Source: Gallionella sp.
GTDB lineage: Bacteria > Pseudomonadota > Gammaproteobacteria > Burkholderiales > Gallionellaceae
Length of the DNA: 64,000 nucleotides
Reading direction: 5' to 3'
Assembly: GCA_030645955.1 (NCBI GenBank)
Contig: JAUSMR010000067.1
Location: forward strand, 1-64,000
Shown: positions 51,284 through 60,981 of the stretch, in pieces
Numbering within the stretch: the first letter of the stretch is position 1
Layout of the letters: each line of letters opens with the position of its first letter
Notes under the pieces: model-generated
Seen by the model: the letters and a program-made list of their open reading frames with translations, nothing else
Database searches by the model: none
Told to the model about the DNA's origin: nothing
Position numbers and translations under genes: made by a program

Positions 51284-52885
51284 TTAACGGGTGCTGCCAT
51301 TATTGCCGCGTCCGAGTGCATAACTTGGACGGTCGCTACCACTGCGGCGTGGCGCGCTGTTGCCGCCGCGATTCTGGTTACCGAAGCTGCGCTCCTGGCT
51401 GCGTGGTTGGCCCTGACCAGCGCCATGACCGGCGCCTTGGCCGCGGCTTTGCCCGCCAAAACCCTGGCCGCCACCAACCCCCGGGGTATGACCCTGGGTG
51501 CTGTTGCCGTTTGCCTGACCGTGCCATTGACCGTGACCTTCCTTGCGCCCTGCATGGCTATGACGGCTGTCCGGCGCGCTGTGGTGAAAGCCGCCGCCAG
51601 CGTTGTTGCCGTTGCTGGCAGCACCACTATTACGATTGCCGCCGAAGCCGCCACTATTGCCGCCACCAAATCCTCCACCGCTACTACGGCGCGGGCCGCT
51701 GTTGCTGCGCGGACGATCCGACGAAGGGGCGCCGCCGGTGCGCAGTTTGTACTTGGGTTCCAGACCTTCGATGGTATGCATCTTGATGCTTTGCTCGGTG
51801 TAGCGTTCGATGCGCTTCAGCAACTGTGCATCGCGATTCGAGGCAAACGAGATCGCAATGCCGGACTCGCCGCCGCGACCGGTACGGCCGATGCGGTGCA
51901 CATAATCTTCGGCGAACTTGGGCAGGTCGAAGTTGATCACATGCGAGATGCCGCGCACATCGAGGCCGCGCGCTGCCACGTCGGTGGCAACCAGGATGCG
52001 CACATTGCCGTTGCGCATATTGAGCAGCGTGCGGTTGCGTTCGCGCTGGTTCATGTCGCCGTGCAATGCCGCAACGGAATGGCCTTGTGCGGACAGCTGA
52101 TCGGCAAGGCTGTCTGCATCGCGCTTGGTGGCGGTGAATACCAGTGCCTGATTCATATCCACATCGGTCAGCAGGTGGCTGAGCATCTTGTTCTTGTGCG
52201 CCACGTCGTCGGCAAACATCATGCGTTGCTCGATATTCTCGTGTTTGTCTTTTGCCGCCGAGACGGTAATGCGCTTCGGTGTCTTGAGCAGACGCGATGC
52301 CAGATTGCCGACCACGCCATCTAGCGTCGCGGAGAACAGCAGGGTCTGGCGCGTTGCGGGAGTAGCTTTGGCGATGCGTTCCACGTCATCGACAAAACCC
52401 ATGTCCAGCATGCGATCCGCTTCGTCCAGGATCAACACTTCCAGACGCGAAAAATCAATGCGGCCGCGTTCCAGATGGTCGATCAAACGGCCCGGTGTGG
52501 CGACCAGAATATCCACATGGCTGGATAGCAAGCGGTTCTGCACCGGGTAGGGCATGCCGCCCAGTATGCTGATGATCTTGAAACGCATATTCTTGCCGTA
52601 CTTGGTTGCGGCATCACAGACTTGTTGCGCCAGTTCGCGGGTCGGGGTCAACACCAGCACGCGCGGGCCTTTGCCGGGCAGTGCGGAAGGAGTGGCCAGA
52701 CGGTTCAGCGCGGGCAGGATGAATGCGGCGGTCTTGCCGCTGCCGGTCTGCGAGGAGGCCATCAGGTCGTGACCGGCCATGATTTCGGGAATGGCCTGCG
52801 CCTGAATCGCGGTGGGCTCGGTGTAGCCGGTCTCGGCAATCGCCTTGAGAATAGCAGCGTTTAAATTTATATTTTCAAATGACAT
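51284..52885 (-). CDS. rhlE: DEAD-box ATP-dependent RNA helicase RhlE
   Basis: About 533 residues. Helicase core with Q motif (GYTEPTAIQAQAIP), motif I (SSQTGSGKTAA), Ia (TPTRELAQQV), Ib (TPGRL), II (VLILDEADRML), III (FSATL), V (VATDVAARGLDV) and VI (HRIGRTGRGG), ending near residue 375. The last ~160 residues are a disordered RNA-binding tail rich in Gly, Asn, Ser, Arg, His and Gln. It remodels RNA and ribosome assembly intermediates, typically in cold adaptation. ATG 52,885, read as MSFENINLN, is chosen as start; an in-frame ATG at 52,945 adds 20 unrelated residues. A GGAAG tract precedes it. Confidence 0.96.
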   Translation of the reverse strand: MSFENINLNAAILKAIAETGYTEPTAIQAQAIPEIMAGHDLMASSQTGSGKTAAFILPALNRLATPSALPGKGPRVLVLTPTRELAQQVCDAATKYGKNMRFKIISILGGMPYPVQNRLLSSHVDILVATPGRLIDHLERGRIDFSRLEVLILDEADRMLDMGFVDDVERIAKATPATRQTLLFSATLDGVVGNLASRLLKTPKRITVSAAKDKHENIEQRMMFADDVAHKNKMLSHLLTDVDMNQALVFTATKRDADSLADQLSAQGHSVAALHGDMNQRERNRTLLNMRNGNVRILVATDVAARGLDVRGISHVINFDLPKFAEDYVHRIGRTGRGGESGIAISFASNRDAQLLKRIERYTEQSIKMHTIEGLEPKYKLRTGGAPSSDRPRSNSGPRRSSGGGFGGGNSGGFGGNRNSGAASNGNNAGGGFHHSAPDSRHSHAGRKEGHGQWHGQANGNSTQGHTPGVGGGQGFGGQSRGQGAGHGAGQGQPRSQERSFGNQNRGGNSAPRRSGSDRPSYALGRGNNGSTR

Positions 52886-53490
52886 AATGCTTCCTTTTTT
52901 AGAATCAAAGGGAACCCGTTTCGTTATGCCGGCGCGAGTCAACATCCGGTTAAAAAATAACCGAATGCCAAAGCGAGTCTGGCACGACGAACTTTTAGCA
53001 GTTCCCTAAAGTGAGCGCAGGCAGTAAAACTACCCGTTGAACGGGGAGACGATTAACCGGCGCATAAAACATCGTTGCTAACCGGAAAACCCAGAATTTC
53101 TTGATGAGTTTTTTAGACAGGCGCGATTTGCATACGCGCGAGAGATAGGTCAGAAAACGATGAACAAAATGCCGCAAGGGAATTCCCTAACTGCGGCAAG
53201 GCGCGCATTTTACTGATAAAAAAAATAAAAGCCAGCGATATTTTGCGGTGCGGATCGACCCGGGATATAAGTTACCGGGAGTAGTCGCAAGGAAGGATCG
53301 TTGCCTCAAGTCATAGGTTGCCTAAACAACAAGGGTAATCTGAGATGGGGAAACAAGAACGACGCGCCTATCTTGAGGCGATACGGGTACGCTACCGGAG
53401 TGCCGGCAAAGCGGGCAATAGAGAGGCCGTGTCCAACGATAACCCTGCGATAAAATATGTTGCATGCAATAATCAATGCGTGAGGAAACC
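52886..53490. other. Intergenic region with rhlE leader and an IS remnant
   Basis: About 600 bp. The rhlE side is a long leader, common for cold-inducible helicase mRNAs, with several short inverted repeats (AACCGG / CCGGTT). The right part holds the transposase fragment at 53,345. No other gene is seen. Confidence 0.45.
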
Positions 53491-53494
53491 ATGA
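53345..53494 (+). pseudogene. Possible 5' remnant of an integrase-type IS transposase
   Basis: A 49-codon frame starting MGKQERRAYLEAIRVRYRSA. From memory this is the N-terminal signature of integrase-catalytic (rve) transposases of the 'xxRREYLEAIRxRYRxA' type. Similarity fades after about residue 24 and the frame closes inside the start of the histidine kinase gene. The rest of the transposase is absent. It may mark the joint at which the regulatory cluster to its right was placed. Confidence 0.45.
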
Positions 53495-55134
53495 GCAAAA
53501 AGCCAGGCAAACAAGACCCGCTGCGCACAGCCGCCGAGGCGGAACTCGTACACGCGCCGGCGTCACAGGTTCGCCCCGCCGAAGAGCTGCTGCACGAACT
53601 CCGGGTATACCAGATCGAGCTGGAGATGCAGAACGAGCAATTGCGGCAGGCGCAGGTTGAACTGGAAATATCCCGCGACCGCTACCTGGATCTCTACGAA
53701 TTCGCCCCGGTCGGTTATCTCACAATTACCCGGGAGGGCACGATCAGCGAGGCAAACCTTAGTGGCGCCAAACTCTTAGGTGTAGAGCGCAAGAAACTGT
53801 TGCACCGCCGCTTCGCCTCTTTCGTCATCCCGGAACAACATGACCGCTGGAACCGCCTGTTCGTGGGCGTGTTGCAGAGTAAGGGGGTAAAAAATTGCGA
53901 GCTGGCACTCGAGAACAGCGATGGGGAACGCTGGCACGCCCGGCTGGACTGCCTGTATCTGGCAAAAGATGGCGCGCCACCAGTGGTGCATACCATGCTC
54001 ACCGACATTACCGAGCGCAAGCAGGCGGAATCTGAAAAAGAAGCCATGAAGGATAAAGCAATAGAGGCGTTGGCACTGCTCCAGACTGTACTCGATTCGA
54101 CACCAGACTGGGTATTTGCCAAGGATAAAAATTATCGCTTTTTATTTGTTAATAGAGCATTCGCCGCGGCTCAAAGTTATGCACCAGAGGATATGATCGG
54201 GCGGCCAGACACCGATTTCTGGCCGGATGATCTATGTGGCGGCGATCCGGCCCGCGGTATTCGCGGCTTTCATACCGATGATGATGCGGCAATGGCGGGT
54301 AACCTGACGCATAATCCGAATGATCCGGCTACGTTCGCCAATGGGGAGCTGGGCATCTTTGATACTCTTAAAATGCCACTGCGTGATACCAAGGGGCATT
54401 GCTATGGTGTGCTCGCTTATGCACGTGATGTTACCGACCGCAAGATTGCCGAGCAGCGACTGCGCGAACTCACCGCGCATATACAGACCGTGCGCGAGGA
54501 AGAAAAGGCCAGTATCGCGCGCGAAATTCACGACGATCTTGGCGGCACGCTGACCGCCCTCAAGATGGAAGTCTACTGGCTGGCAGAAGAATTATCTGCG
54601 AGCAAGGAAGCAGAGCCGCTTCTCAAACATGTCGAGCTGATGGCGCAGTTGACCGAAAATGCCGTGAACGTCACACGGCGTGTCATTACCGGACTACGAC
54701 CGACCATACTCGACGATCTCGGCCTGCTGGCAGCGCTCGAATGGCAAGCCGAGCAATTCTACAAACACACCGGCATCGAATGCCGGGTTAACAGCATCGA
54801 GGACAAAGTTAAACTGGACAGACAGCACTCAATTGCGCTGTTCCGCATTTTCCAGGAAACCCTAACCAATGTCGCGCGGCATTCCGGCGCATCCAGAGTG
54901 GAAGTCGAATTTCACTGCGGTGACGAAGAAGTTATGCTGTCGATCAGCGATAATGGCCGTGGCCTGCCGGATGGACACACCGTTGCACCAACTTCCTATG
55001 GTCAACGCGGCATGAGCGAGCGCGCCGAGCAACTGGGCGGCAAGATCAAATTCGACAGCCCGCCCGGCGGCGGATTTAATGTGACGGTAATATTGCCGTT
55101 GCCTGTAGTAAGCAAAGAAGAGGAAAACGCATGA
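53491..55134 (+). CDS. PAS-domain sensor histidine kinase (NarX/HisKA_3 type)
   Basis: About 547 residues, no membrane helices, so cytoplasmic. An N-terminal coiled coil (LLHELRVYQIELEMQNEQLR) leads into PAS 1 (YEFAPVGYLTITREGTISEA, about 70-185). PAS 2 covers about 205-320 (ALLQTVLDSTPDWVFAKDKN). The HisKA_3 dimerisation helix carries EIHDDLGGTLTALKMEV with the phospho-His, then HATPase_c (FQETLTNVARHSGASRVEVE; SISDNGRGLPDG; GQRGMSERAEQLGG). Such kinases pair with NarL/FixJ regulators; one overlaps this gene by 4 bp. The start at 53,491 follows GAGGAAACC. The first PAS and its coiled coil are closely related to those of the GGDEF protein at 56,699. Confidence 0.94.
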   Translation: MSKKPGKQDPLRTAAEAELVHAPASQVRPAEELLHELRVYQIELEMQNEQLRQAQVELEISRDRYLDLYEFAPVGYLTITREGTISEANLSGAKLLGVERKKLLHRRFASFVIPEQHDRWNRLFVGVLQSKGVKNCELALENSDGERWHARLDCLYLAKDGAPPVVHTMLTDITERKQAESEKEAMKDKAIEALALLQTVLDSTPDWVFAKDKNYRFLFVNRAFAAAQSYAPEDMIGRPDTDFWPDDLCGGDPARGIRGFHTDDDAAMAGNLTHNPNDPATFANGELGIFDTLKMPLRDTKGHCYGVLAYARDVTDRKIAEQRLRELTAHIQTVREEEKASIAREIHDDLGGTLTALKMEVYWLAEELSASKEAEPLLKHVELMAQLTENAVNVTRRVITGLRPTILDDLGLLAALEWQAEQFYKHTGIECRVNSIEDKVKLDRQHSIALFRIFQETLTNVARHSGASRVEVEFHCGDEEVMLSISDNGRGLPDGHTVAPTSYGQRGMSERAEQLGGKIKFDSPPGGGFNVTVILPLPVVSKEEENA

Positions 55135-55763
55135 CCCGCATCCTGATCGTCGACGACCACGCCATCGTGCGCCAGGGATTGGCGCGCATCCTGGAGAAAA
55201 ACCAGGGGATGAAAATTGTGGCGGAGTGCGACAACGGTATCGACGCCTTGAATTGGCTGCGCGGCAACGACTGTGACATTGCGCTGATCGATATTTCCAT
55301 GCCCGGCATGAACGGCATCGACTTGCTCAAACAACTTCGGGAAGAAAAACCGAAATTGCCGGTACTGGTCATCAGCATCTACCCCGAAGACCAGTACGCC
55401 GTGCGCCTCATCAAGGCCGGTGCAGCCGGGTACCTGACCAAGGGATGCGCGCCGGCAATAGTGGTTGAGGCGGTGTGCCAGATAGCGAACGGCAAGAAAT
55501 ACATCAGCCCGACAGTGGCCGAAATGCTCGCCAACGAATTCGGCGCGCAGGATGGAAAACTTCCACATGAAACCCTGTCAGATCGTGAGTACCAGATTTT
55601 CCTGCTGCTTGCCGAGGCCAAAACCGTTTCGGAAATTGCAGATGCATTGGCCTTGAGTGGAAAAACCATCAGCACCTACCGCAGCCGCATCCTGGAAAAA
55701 ATGCATCTGCGCAACAATGCCGAACTGATGCACTACGTCATCGAGAAACAGCTCACGGTATGA
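55131..55763 (+). CDS. NarL/FixJ-family response regulator
   Basis: 210 residues. Receiver domain (TRILIVDDHAIVRQGLARIL; acceptor Asp in CDIALIDISMPGMNG; switch Lys near KAGAAGYLTKG) and LuxR-type helix-turn-helix (LSDREYQIFLLLAEAKTVSE; LALSGKTISTYRSRILEKMH). The start codon overlaps the kinase stop (ATGA), so this is the cognate partner. It should bind DNA as a phosphorylated dimer; targets cannot be read from the window. Confidence 0.96.
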   Translation: MTRILIVDDHAIVRQGLARILEKNQGMKIVAECDNGIDALNWLRGNDCDIALIDISMPGMNGIDLLKQLREEKPKLPVLVISIYPEDQYAVRLIKAGAAGYLTKGCAPAIVVEAVCQIANGKKYISPTVAEMLANEFGAQDGKLPHETLSDREYQIFLLLAEAKTVSEIADALALSGKTISTYRSRILEKMHLRNNAELMHYVIEKQLTV

Positions 55764-55932
55764 CTGTTGGCGTTTTGCGCTACCCTTCGACTATGCTCAG
55801 GACAGGCTTTGTTCGGAGCATATCGCTACCCGGACAGAATCCCTGGTTGCAGGTCGAAACCCAGCTTGACAGAGCAGCTAAGATTGCATTCTGCCAGGCA
55901 ATCACTCACGACAAAACCTCCCCACCCCCTTC

Positions 55933-55990
55933 GCCATAATCAGGCAAACACCTATGCACATTTCAAGTGCAATGGGACATCATTTCGCAT
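55933..55990. repeat. Spacer duplication, first copy
   Basis: CGCCATAATCAGGCAAACAC followed by CTATGCACATTTCAAGTGCA and GGGACATCATTTCGC. It is the partner of 56,052-56,110. Confidence 0.6.
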
Positions 55991-56051
55991 GTCAGCATGC
56001 ACGGTGCGCACCATGTCAGGCAAACACTGACAACTAATTTTCCCCATTCCT

Positions 56052-56110
56052 TACGCCATAATCAGGCAAACACCTATTCAACTTCAATGCGTGATGGAAC
56101 ATCATTCAGC
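56052..56110. repeat. Spacer duplication, second copy
   Basis: CGCCATAATCAGGCAAACAC followed by CTATTCAACTTCAATGCGTG and TGGAACATCATTCAGC. The first 25 bases are identical to the copy at 55,933; the rest is similar with small indels. Confidence 0.6.
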
Positions 56111-56173
56111 GTGGTGGGATTTGCAGATTTAGAGGCTCCCTTTAAGCAGCGCAGCAAATGGCGGGGTAAATTG

Positions 56174-56581
56174 ATGGATGTGTTCATTGTGGAGGATTCA
56201 GAGATCGTGCGCGAGCACATGCAATCCATGCTGTCCGCGATTCCCGGAGTTGAGGTGGTCGGTTATGCGGTGGATGAGTCGGGTGCGATAGAGGGTATCA
56301 ATACGTTGTTGCCCGATGTCGTGACCCTTGATATCAGCCTGCAACCCGGGTCGGGGATCAATGTTTTGGAAAGTATCAAAAAGCAGCATCCCGCGATTAA
56401 AGTTATCGTGCTGACCAACTACACCGACGAGTTTTACGCCAATAGATGCAAGCGCGCAGGGGCTGATTATTTCTTCGACAAAACTTTTCAGTTTTCGCGA
56501 GTGCGCTCGGCTTTGTGGTCATGGGTTAATGCCGACCACATAGACAATAAGGCTGCCGCCTTGCGCGAGCCTGAAAAATAA
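56174..56581 (+). CDS. Stand-alone receiver-domain response regulator
   Basis: 135 residues: one receiver domain (MDVFIVEDSEIVREHMQSML; acceptor Asp in DVVTLDISLQPGSGINVL; KVIVLTNYTDEFYANRCKRA; switch Lys in YFFDKTFQF). No output domain. ATG 56,174 follows a GGGG tract; a longer frame upstream reads through the duplicated spacer and is not coding. It may act as a phosphate relay or allosteric switch for the neighbouring kinase or GGDEF protein. Partner not determinable from sequence. Confidence 0.9.
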   Translation: MDVFIVEDSEIVREHMQSMLSAIPGVEVVGYAVDESGAIEGINTLLPDVVTLDISLQPGSGINVLESIKKQHPAIKVIVLTNYTDEFYANRCKRAGADYFFDKTFQFSRVRSALWSWVNADHIDNKAAALREPEK

Positions 56582-56698
56582 AAAGTTTTTTTAGAAGCCT
56601 CAAAACTGTAGTCATTTCCGCGATGCCGGGAATTTGGCGATTTTGTTAAACATCGCGCAAATGAATTAGCACTTCCATCGGATAGAAATGGACATTTC

Positions 56699-58189
56699 AT
56701 GTGCGATGAACTTAACGAGCAGGAGTTGCATCAACTGCGCATAGATGCCGAGGCGAAGCTCACCCAGCACACACCGGTCAAGGCGGCGCTGGTTCGTCCC
56801 GTCGTGGAGCTTCTGCATGAACTTCAGGTGTACAAGATCGAACTGGAGATGCTGAATGAGGCGTTGCGCCAGTCCCAGATCGAACTGGAGAAATCCCGTG
56901 ACCGCTACGCGGATTTCTATGACTTTGCCCCTGTCGGTTATCTCAGCCTCAGCAACGAGGGCATGATCGACGAAATCAACCTCACCGGCGCCGCGCTGCT
57001 CGGGGTGGAGCGCGATAAACTACCTCACCGCAGCTTCGCCTCTTTCGTTGCCACTGAGGACCGCGACCGCTGGCATCGCCATTTTCTGAGCGTGCTGACA
57101 CGCGACGACACACTGACTTGTGAGCTGGCACTTCTGCGCGATGACGGTTCCCGCTCTTACGCCCGGCTGGATTGCCTGCGTATAAGTAGAGCTGGCAAGA
57201 AACCCATGGCGCGCATCGTGCTGGCCGACATCACCGAACGCAATCTGGCTGAGGAAACTGTGCGCGCCCAGGAAGGATTCTTTCGCATGATTGCCGAGAA
57301 CGTCGAAGACTTTATTGCGGTGCTTGATCTGGAAGGTCGGCGGCTCTACAACAGCCCCTCATACGCCAAACTTTTTGGCGATACCGAAGCCATGAAGGGC
57401 ACAGACTCCTTCGCCGATATACATCCGGATGACCGGGAACGTATCAAACGAGCGTTTAAGGAAACCGTGCAATCCGGCATCGGCCATCGGTTGAATTTCC
57501 GCTTTGTGCGGGCAAACGGCAGTATCCGTTACATGGAATCCTGCGGTGGGCTGATCAGAAACAGCCAAGGCCAGGCATTGCATGTAGTCGTCGTGTCCCG
57601 CGACATTACCGAGCGTATAAAATACGACGAGGAAATTCGCAATCTGGCTTTCTATGACACATTGACACAGCTTCCCAACCGCCGCCTGCTAAACGACCGG
57701 CTGGCTCAGGCAATGGCCTCCAGCAAGCGTAGCAATCGTTACGGTGCGCTGATGTTCATCGACCTGGATAACTTCAAGTCGCTCAACGACGCGCATGGCC
57801 ACAATGTGGGGGATTTGCTGCTGGTGCAAGTGGCGCGCCGAATTACCAGTTGCGTGCGCGAAATGGACACTGTTGCGCGTTTCGGGGGAGATGAGTTCAT
57901 GGTGATGCTGAGTGAACTGGACGTTGATGAAACCGAGTCTATCGCGCAGTCCGGCATCGTTGCCGAAAAGATCCGCGCCATTCTGGCCGAGCCTTATGTG
58001 CTGATAATTCAGCAGGATGGCAAAGCGGAAACGACAATTGAGCATCATTGCACGTCGAGTATCGGCGTCGTGTTGTTCATCAATAACGAAGCCAGCCAGG
58101 ATGACATTATCAAGTGGGCCGATATGGCGATGTATCAGGCGAAAGATGACGGGCGCAACCTGATCCGTTTCTTCGGTTTGAAGGGTTAA
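56699..58189 (+). CDS. PAS-PAS-GGDEF diguanylate cyclase
   Basis: 496 residues, soluble. Coiled coil (LLHELQVYKIELEMLNEALR), PAS 1 (YDFAPVGYLSLSNEGMIDEI), PAS 2 at about 195-300 (EGFFRMIAENVEDFIAVLDL) with a PAC segment. The GGDEF domain is at about 320-495 (AFYDTLTQLPNRRLLNDRLA; active site RFGGDEFMVM). The intact GGDEF motif predicts c-di-GMP synthesis. An RxxD inhibitory site is not evident just upstream. The N-terminal ~170 residues are paralogous to those of the histidine kinase at 53,491, so both may sense the same cue. It makes the messenger that the HD-GYP protein of the chemosensory operon would degrade. Confidence 0.94.
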   Translation: MCDELNEQELHQLRIDAEAKLTQHTPVKAALVRPVVELLHELQVYKIELEMLNEALRQSQIELEKSRDRYADFYDFAPVGYLSLSNEGMIDEINLTGAALLGVERDKLPHRSFASFVATEDRDRWHRHFLSVLTRDDTLTCELALLRDDGSRSYARLDCLRISRAGKKPMARIVLADITERNLAEETVRAQEGFFRMIAENVEDFIAVLDLEGRRLYNSPSYAKLFGDTEAMKGTDSFADIHPDDRERIKRAFKETVQSGIGHRLNFRFVRANGSIRYMESCGGLIRNSQGQALHVVVVSRDITERIKYDEEIRNLAFYDTLTQLPNRRLLNDRLAQAMASSKRSNRYGALMFIDLDNFKSLNDAHGHNVGDLLLVQVARRITSCVREMDTVARFGGDEFMVMLSELDVDETESIAQSGIVAEKIRAILAEPYVLIIQQDGKAETTIEHHCTSSIGVVLFINNEASQDDIIKWADMAMYQAKDDGRNLIRFFGLKG

Positions 58190-58273
58190 ATTCAGGGGTT
58201 GCACGAAACGCGAGGAATTGACTCACCCTCTGTGCTAGAATGCGCGCCCTTTTCATATAGCAAGGCTGTTTCC

Positions 58274-60082
58274 ATGTCCCGCGAACTCCGCAATATCGCC
58301 ATTATCGCCCACGTTGACCACGGCAAAACCACCCTGGTGGACAAACTGCTCAGCCAGTCCGGCACGTTCGCCTCCCACCAGCATGTCGCCGAGCGTGTCA
58401 TGGACAGCAACGATCTGGAAAAAGAACGCGGCATTACCATTCTTGCGAAGAACTGCGCCGTGGATTACGAAGGTGTGCATATCAACATCGTCGACACACC
58501 CGGCCATGCCGACTTTGGCGGCGAGGTGGAACGCGTGCTGGGCATGGTGGACGGCGTGTTGCTGCTGGTGGACGCGGTCGAAGGCCCGATGCCGCAGACC
58601 CGTTTTGTCACCAAAAAGGCACTGGCATTGGGCTTGCACCCCATCGTGGTGATCAACAAGGTGGATCGCGACGGCGCACGCCCCGACTGGGTGATCAACC
58701 AGACTTTCGATTTGTTCGACAAGCTCGGCGCGACTGAAGAGCAGCTGGATTTTCCGGTGGTGTATGCCTCGGCATTGAATGGCTATGCCACGCTCGACCT
58801 GGCGCAAGCAAGCACGGATATGCGCCCGCTGCTGGATGCGGTGCTCAAGCATGTGCCCGCGCCGGACACCGATGTGGATGCGCCGCTGCAATTGCAGATT
58901 TCCGCGCTGGATTATTCCAGCTTCGTCGGCCGCATCGGCGTGGGCCGTGTGCGTCGCGGTCGCGTCAGGCCGGGTCAGGATGTGATGGTGATGAACGGCA
59001 ACAACCCGCCGAAGCGTGCCCGCATCAACCAGGTGCTCGGTTTTCGCGGCATTGAACGCGTGCCGTTGGCGGAAGCCCTTGCGGGCGATATTGTGCTGAT
59101 CAACGGCATTGATGAAATCGGCATCGGTGTGACACTGGCTGACGTAAACCAGCCGGAAGCCTTGCCGATGCCCAAGGTGGACGAACCGACGTTGACCATG
59201 AATCTGATGGTGAATACCTCGCCATTGTGCGGCCAGGAAGGAAAGTTCATCACCAGCCGCCAGATTCGTGATCGTTTGAACAAAGAACTGTTGGTGAACG
59301 TGGCGTTGCGTGTCGAGGAAACCGGTGAAACCGACGTGTTCCTGCTGGCCGGGCGCGGCGAATTGCACCTGACCATTTTGCTGGAAAACATGCGCCGGGA
59401 AGGTTTTGAAATGGGCGTGGGCAAGCCGCGCGTGGTGTACCGCGAAATCAACGGCGAGAAGTGCGAGCCTTTCGAGGTGCTGACCGTGGACGTCGAAGAC
59501 ACCAACCAGGGCGCGGTCATGGAAGAACTGGGCCGCCGTCGCGGTGATCTGCAGGACATGCAGCCGGATGGTCATGGTCGTGTGCGCCTGGAATACCGTA
59601 TTCCTGCGCGCGGACTGATCGGCTTCCAGTCCGAGTTCATGACCATGACACGCGGCACCGGCATCATGGCGCACGTGTTCGACGACTACGCACCGGTGAA
59701 AGCCGACATGCCGGGTCGCCGCAACGGCGTGCTGATTTCTTCCGAAAAAGGCGAAGCGGTGGCTTACGCGTTGTGGAAGCTGGAAGACCGCGGTCGCATG
59801 ATCGTCGTCCCTGGCGACAAGCTGTACGAAGGCATGATCATCGGCATACACAGCCGCGACAACGATCTGATCGTCAATCCGATCAAGGGCAAGCAGCTGA
59901 CCAACGTGCGTGCCTCGGGCACGGATGAAGCGGTGCGTCTGACGCCGCCTGTGCGCCTGACGCTGGAATCCGCTGTCGAGTTCATCGACGATGATGAACT
60001 GGTGGAAATCACGCCGCTGTCGATTCGTGTCCGTAAACGTTATTTAACGGAAATAGAACGCAAGCGCGCATCGCGCTCTTGA
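58274..60082 (+). CDS. typA: Ribosome-associated GTPase TypA/BipA
   Basis: 602 residues, the family length. Starts [20 protein letters not shown] (G1 P-loop), with RGITILAKN (G2), [13 protein letters not shown] (G3), NKVD (G4) and a SAL-type G5. EF-Tu-like domain II, EF-G-like domains III and V, and the BipA-specific C-terminal domain follow ([40 protein letters not shown]). A translational GTPase with a role in ribosome assembly and stress or cold growth. The start at 58,274 is chosen over in-frame sequence from 58,199, which lacks family similarity. A 532-residue frame on the opposite strand is a shadow. Confidence 0.98.
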   Translation: MSRELRNIAIIAHVDHGKTTLVDKLLSQSGTFASHQHVAERVMDSNDLEKERGITILAKNCAVDYEGVHINIVDTPGHADFGGEVERVLGMVDGVLLLVDAVEGPMPQTRFVTKKALALGLHPIVVINKVDRDGARPDWVINQTFDLFDKLGATEEQLDFPVVYASALNGYATLDLAQASTDMRPLLDAVLKHVPAPDTDVDAPLQLQISALDYSSFVGRIGVGRVRRGRVRPGQDVMVMNGNNPPKRARINQVLGFRGIERVPLAEALAGDIVLINGIDEIGIGVTLADVNQPEALPMPKVDEPTLTMNLMVNTSPLCGQEGKFITSRQIRDRLNKELLVNVALRVEETGETDVFLLAGRGELHLTILLENMRREGFEMGVGKPRVVYREINGEKCEPFEVLTVDVEDTNQGAVMEELGRRRGDLQDMQPDGHGRVRLEYRIPARGLIGFQSEFMTMTRGTGIMAHVFDDYAPVKADMPGRRNGVLISSEKGEAVAYALWKLEDRGRMIVVPGDKLYEGMIIGIHSRDNDLIVNPIKGKQLTNVRASGTDEAVRLTPPVRLTLESAVEFIDDDELVEITPLSIRVRKRYLTEIERKRASRS

Positions 60083-60107
60083 GTTTGTGATCCTGCAGTT
60101 GAACTAG

Positions 60108-60132
60108 AAGGGGCGCGCAAGCGCCCCTTTTC
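60108..60132 (+). terminator. Rho-independent terminator behind typA
   Basis: GAAGGGGCGCGCAAGCGCCC followed by CTTTTC: a G/C-rich stem with a GCAA-type loop and a T run, 26 bp after the typA stop. Confidence 0.85.
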
Positions 60133-60184
60133 ATTTGGGCCGGCGGGTTTATACTGCACGCCGATATTCACAATGGAGGATGCC

Positions 60185-60976
60185 ATGAAAAGATTCCTGT
60201 TGCTTGTTGGATTCATGTTCGCCACTGCCGCGTCCCACGCCGCCATTCAGGGCAGGGAAGTCACCTACAGCGCCAATGGCACGGTACTGAAAGGTTATGT
60301 CGCCTATGACGATGCGACCAGGGGCAAGCGCCCCGGCATCCTGGTGGTGCATGAATGGTGGGGCCACAACGAATACGCGCGCATGCGCGCCCGCATGCTG
60401 GCGGAGCGCGGCTATACCGCGCTGGCGCTGGACATGTACGGCGACGGCAAGCAGGCGCACCATCCGGACGATGCGCAGAAATTCTCCAGCGAAGTGAGCC
60501 AGAATGAAAAACTCGCCAAGGCCCGTTTTGAGGCCGCGCTGGAACTGATCAAAAAGGAAAAAACGGTGGATGCCGCCAACATCGGCGCCATCGGCTACTG
60601 TTTCGGCGGTTCGGTGGTGCTGAATATGGCGCGCGCAGGCGAACCGCTCAAGGCGGTGGCCAGCTTCCACGGCGGCCTGGGTGCGCAGCACCCGGCAGAG
60701 CCAGGCCGTGTCAAGGCGCGTATCGCCTCCTTCACCGGCGAGGATGACCCGTTCATTCCCGCCGCCCAAGTCGCGGCCTTCCGTCTGGAGATGGACAAGG
60801 CGGGCGTGAACTACAAGGCAGTGACCTATCCCGGCGCCACACATGCTTTCACCAATCCGGCAGCAGATGAATACGGCAAGAAATTCAACCTGCCGCTGGC
60901 CTACAACGCCGCAGCCGACAAGGCTTCGTGGGATGCGGGTCTGGCGTTTTTGGCTGAAGCGTTCAAAGCAAAATAG
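60185..60976 (+). CDS. Secreted dienelactone hydrolase-family protein
   Basis: 263 residues. Signal peptide MKRFLLLVGFMFATAASHAA, then an alpha/beta-hydrolase of the DLH family. The nucleophile is Cys in GAIGYCFGGSVVL, the acid Asp is in FTGEDDPFIP and the His is in GATHAFTNP. HEWWGHNEYARMRARMLAER near the N-terminus is also conserved. DLH proteins hydrolyse carboxylic ester or lactone bonds; the physiological substrate of periplasmic members is mostly unknown. The start at 60,185 follows GGAGG seven bases upstream; ATG 60,173 contains that Shine-Dalgarno in its codons and is unlikely. Confidence 0.93.
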   Translation: MKRFLLLVGFMFATAASHAAIQGREVTYSANGTVLKGYVAYDDATRGKRPGILVVHEWWGHNEYARMRARMLAERGYTALALDMYGDGKQAHHPDDAQKFSSEVSQNEKLAKARFEAALELIKKEKTVDAANIGAIGYCFGGSVVLNMARAGEPLKAVASFHGGLGAQHPAEPGRVKARIASFTGEDDPFIPAAQVAAFRLEMDKAGVNYKAVTYPGATHAFTNPAADEYGKKFNLPLAYNAAADKASWDAGLAFLAEAFKAK

Positions 60977-60981
60977 CTGAT

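Larger units (their letters stand above)
55764..56173. other. Intergenic region with duplicated segments
   Basis: About 410 bp. It begins with a common interspersed repeat (CTTCGACTATGCTCAGGACA near 55,785-55,805). It then holds two similar segments, 55,933-55,990 and 56,052-56,110, each with CGCCATAATCAGGCAAACAC, CCTAT and a downstream GGAACATCATT/GGGACATCATT. No gene is evident; the duplicated segments may contain regulator binding sites. Confidence 0.55.

Noticed and set aside
51212..52324. 370-residue frame opposite rhlE
   Set aside because: Ala/Thr-rich translation of the antisense of the Gly/Arg tail; shadow.
58253..59851. 532-residue frame opposite typA
   Set aside because: His/Val/Gln-rich mirror of a highly conserved gene; no family resemblance and no ribosome-binding site.
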